The position numbers and the translations under genes are program-made. From Thioalkalivibrio sp. (lineage in GTDB: Bacteria; Pseudomonadota; Gammaproteobacteria; Ectothiorhodospirales; Ectothiorhodospiraceae): a stretch of 6,384 nt of DNA. Numbering within the stretch: the stretch's first letter is position 1; each line of letters begins with the position of its first letter. The stretch lies in assembly GCA_018224485.1 (NCBI GenBank), contig JAGTVE010000156.1, forward strand, positions 1 to 6,384. Reading direction: 5' to 3'. This document shows positions 5,516-6,384 of the stretch, in pieces. The notes under the pieces are model-generated. The model searched no databases, was not told the origin of the DNA, and worked only from the letters and a program-made list of their open reading frames with translations.

Positions 5516-6384
5516 CTAAAGCCTGACGTCCGCTTCCAGGATCAGGAATACCAGCAGGGCGAGGGTGATGGCCCACAGGAAGAGGTAACCGGCCATACTG
5601 TGGGCGGCGGCCTCCTGCTGGACACGACCGCGCGGGCGCACGCCCTGGTAGAGGAAGACGAGCTTCGCCGCGAGGTTCACGCAGACCACGTTGACCGCAA
5701 GCAGCAGGGCAGCCATGTACGCGGCGGAGAACTCGCCGGAGCCGAGCATGATGCCGGCGGTCGCGGCAGGCGGCAGCAGGGCGACCGCCACCATTACACC
5801 CACCAGCACCGTGGGCAGGCCGGTGGTCAGCGACAGCACCGCGGCTGCCCCGGAGGCCAGGGCCAGCGCGACCGAGTCCAGCCCGACCTGGGTGCGGATC
5901 TGCAGCTCGCGGGCTTCGATATCCACGGACATGGCCATGGCGAGCACGGCACCGATCAGGATCGCGCCGCCGAGGCCGGCCGCATTGGTGCGCAGCGAAC
6001 GGCCGATCAGTTGCGTGTCGGCCATGGAGGTGCCGAGCGCGAGTGCGAGGTTGGGCCCCAGCAGGGGCGCGATGACCATCGCGCCGATCACCACGGCCAC
6101 GTTGTCCTCCAGCAGTCCGATGGCAGCGACGATCGTGGACAGCACGGTCAGCAGGACGAACTGTCCGGTCAGGTCGGCACCCCCCGCCACGTTGTTGTAG
6201 AGCTCCTCGCGGGACACGGCGCGGGCCTTCTTGCCGGTTTCCGGTTCCTTCGCTTTTTCTTCCTTCGTTTCCTGAAACGGGTCCGGCAGGACGGCCTCGA
6301 CGGGCAGGATCAGGATGCGGGCGGTCTCGGAGGCGCCGAGTACGCGATAGAGATCGTCCATCAGCCGCTGACGGTATTCGGTGC
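5516..6384 (-). CDS. DUF389 family polytopic membrane protein (5' end outside window)
   Basis: This membrane protein matches the DUF389 family (TIGR00341 type). From the Met codon at 6361 it reads 281 residues, but the frame stays open to the right edge. The residues before that Met (TEYRQRL) continue a helix leading into the ILILPVEAVLP strand typical of the family's cytoplasmic N-terminal domain. The Met is therefore probably internal and the gene begins outside. After a charged linker (about 29-52, rich in Lys and Glu) come about seven hydrophobic segments, with the family signatures IGAMVIAPLLGP (92-103) and VALLPPAATAG (193-203). The function of DUF389 proteins is not established, and a transport or membrane-stress role would be speculation. 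The N-terminal domain cannot be assessed in this window. It ends 61 bp from the convergent DUF72 gene. Confidence 0.9.
   Translation of the reverse strand, partial: TEYRQRLMDDLYRVLGASETARILILPVEAVLPDPFQETKEEKAKEPETGKKARAVSREELYNNVAGGADLTGQFVLLTVLSTIVAAIGLLEDNVAVVIGAMVIAPLLGPNLALALGTSMADTQLIGRSLRTNAAGLGGAILIGAVLAMAMSVDIEARELQIRTQVGLDSVALALASGAAAVLSLTTGLPTVLVGVMVAVALLPPAATAGIMLGSGEFSAAYMAALLLAVNVVCVNLAAKLVFLYQGVRPRGRVQQEAAAHSMAGYLFLWAITLALLVFLILEADVRL

Overview
This is a high-GC (roughly two-thirds G+C by eye) bacterial window with tightly packed genes, exported proteins carrying Sec-type signal peptides, and a mixture of families typical of Proteobacteria. A halophilic or sulfur-oxidising gammaproteobacterium would fit. 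That placement is an impression from composition and gene content; no rRNA or marker gene is present to confirm it.

Layout, left to right: (1) the 3' end of a sensor histidine kinase gene (+, cut by the left edge). (2) A 223-bp non-coding leader with several small inverted repeats, then a complete gene for a GluR0-like ligand-gated potassium channel (+). (3) A convergent gap with a long-stem hairpin. (4) A minus-strand two-gene operon, read right to left: a polytopic membrane glycerophosphodiester phosphodiesterase (GDPD), then a small exported protein with phospholipase A2-like active-site motifs whose start overlaps the GDPD stop. (5) A divergent 229-bp intergenic region. (6) A complete DUF72 (YecE-like) gene (+). 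(7) A short convergent gap with stem-loops. (8) A DUF389 polytopic membrane protein gene (-) whose 5' end lies beyond the right edge.

The most interesting unit is the GDPD/PLA2-like pair. A secreted phospholipase A2-like enzyme and a phosphodiesterase whose catalytic domain is predicted to face the same compartment could act in sequence on phospholipids: deacylation, then cleavage of the glycerophosphodiester. The potassium channel is a clear example of the prokaryotic ionotropic glutamate receptor architecture with its amino-acid-binding residues apparently intact. I see no mobile element, CRISPR array, tRNA or rRNA. Several very long open frames antisense to the real genes are explained by high GC and are not annotated.
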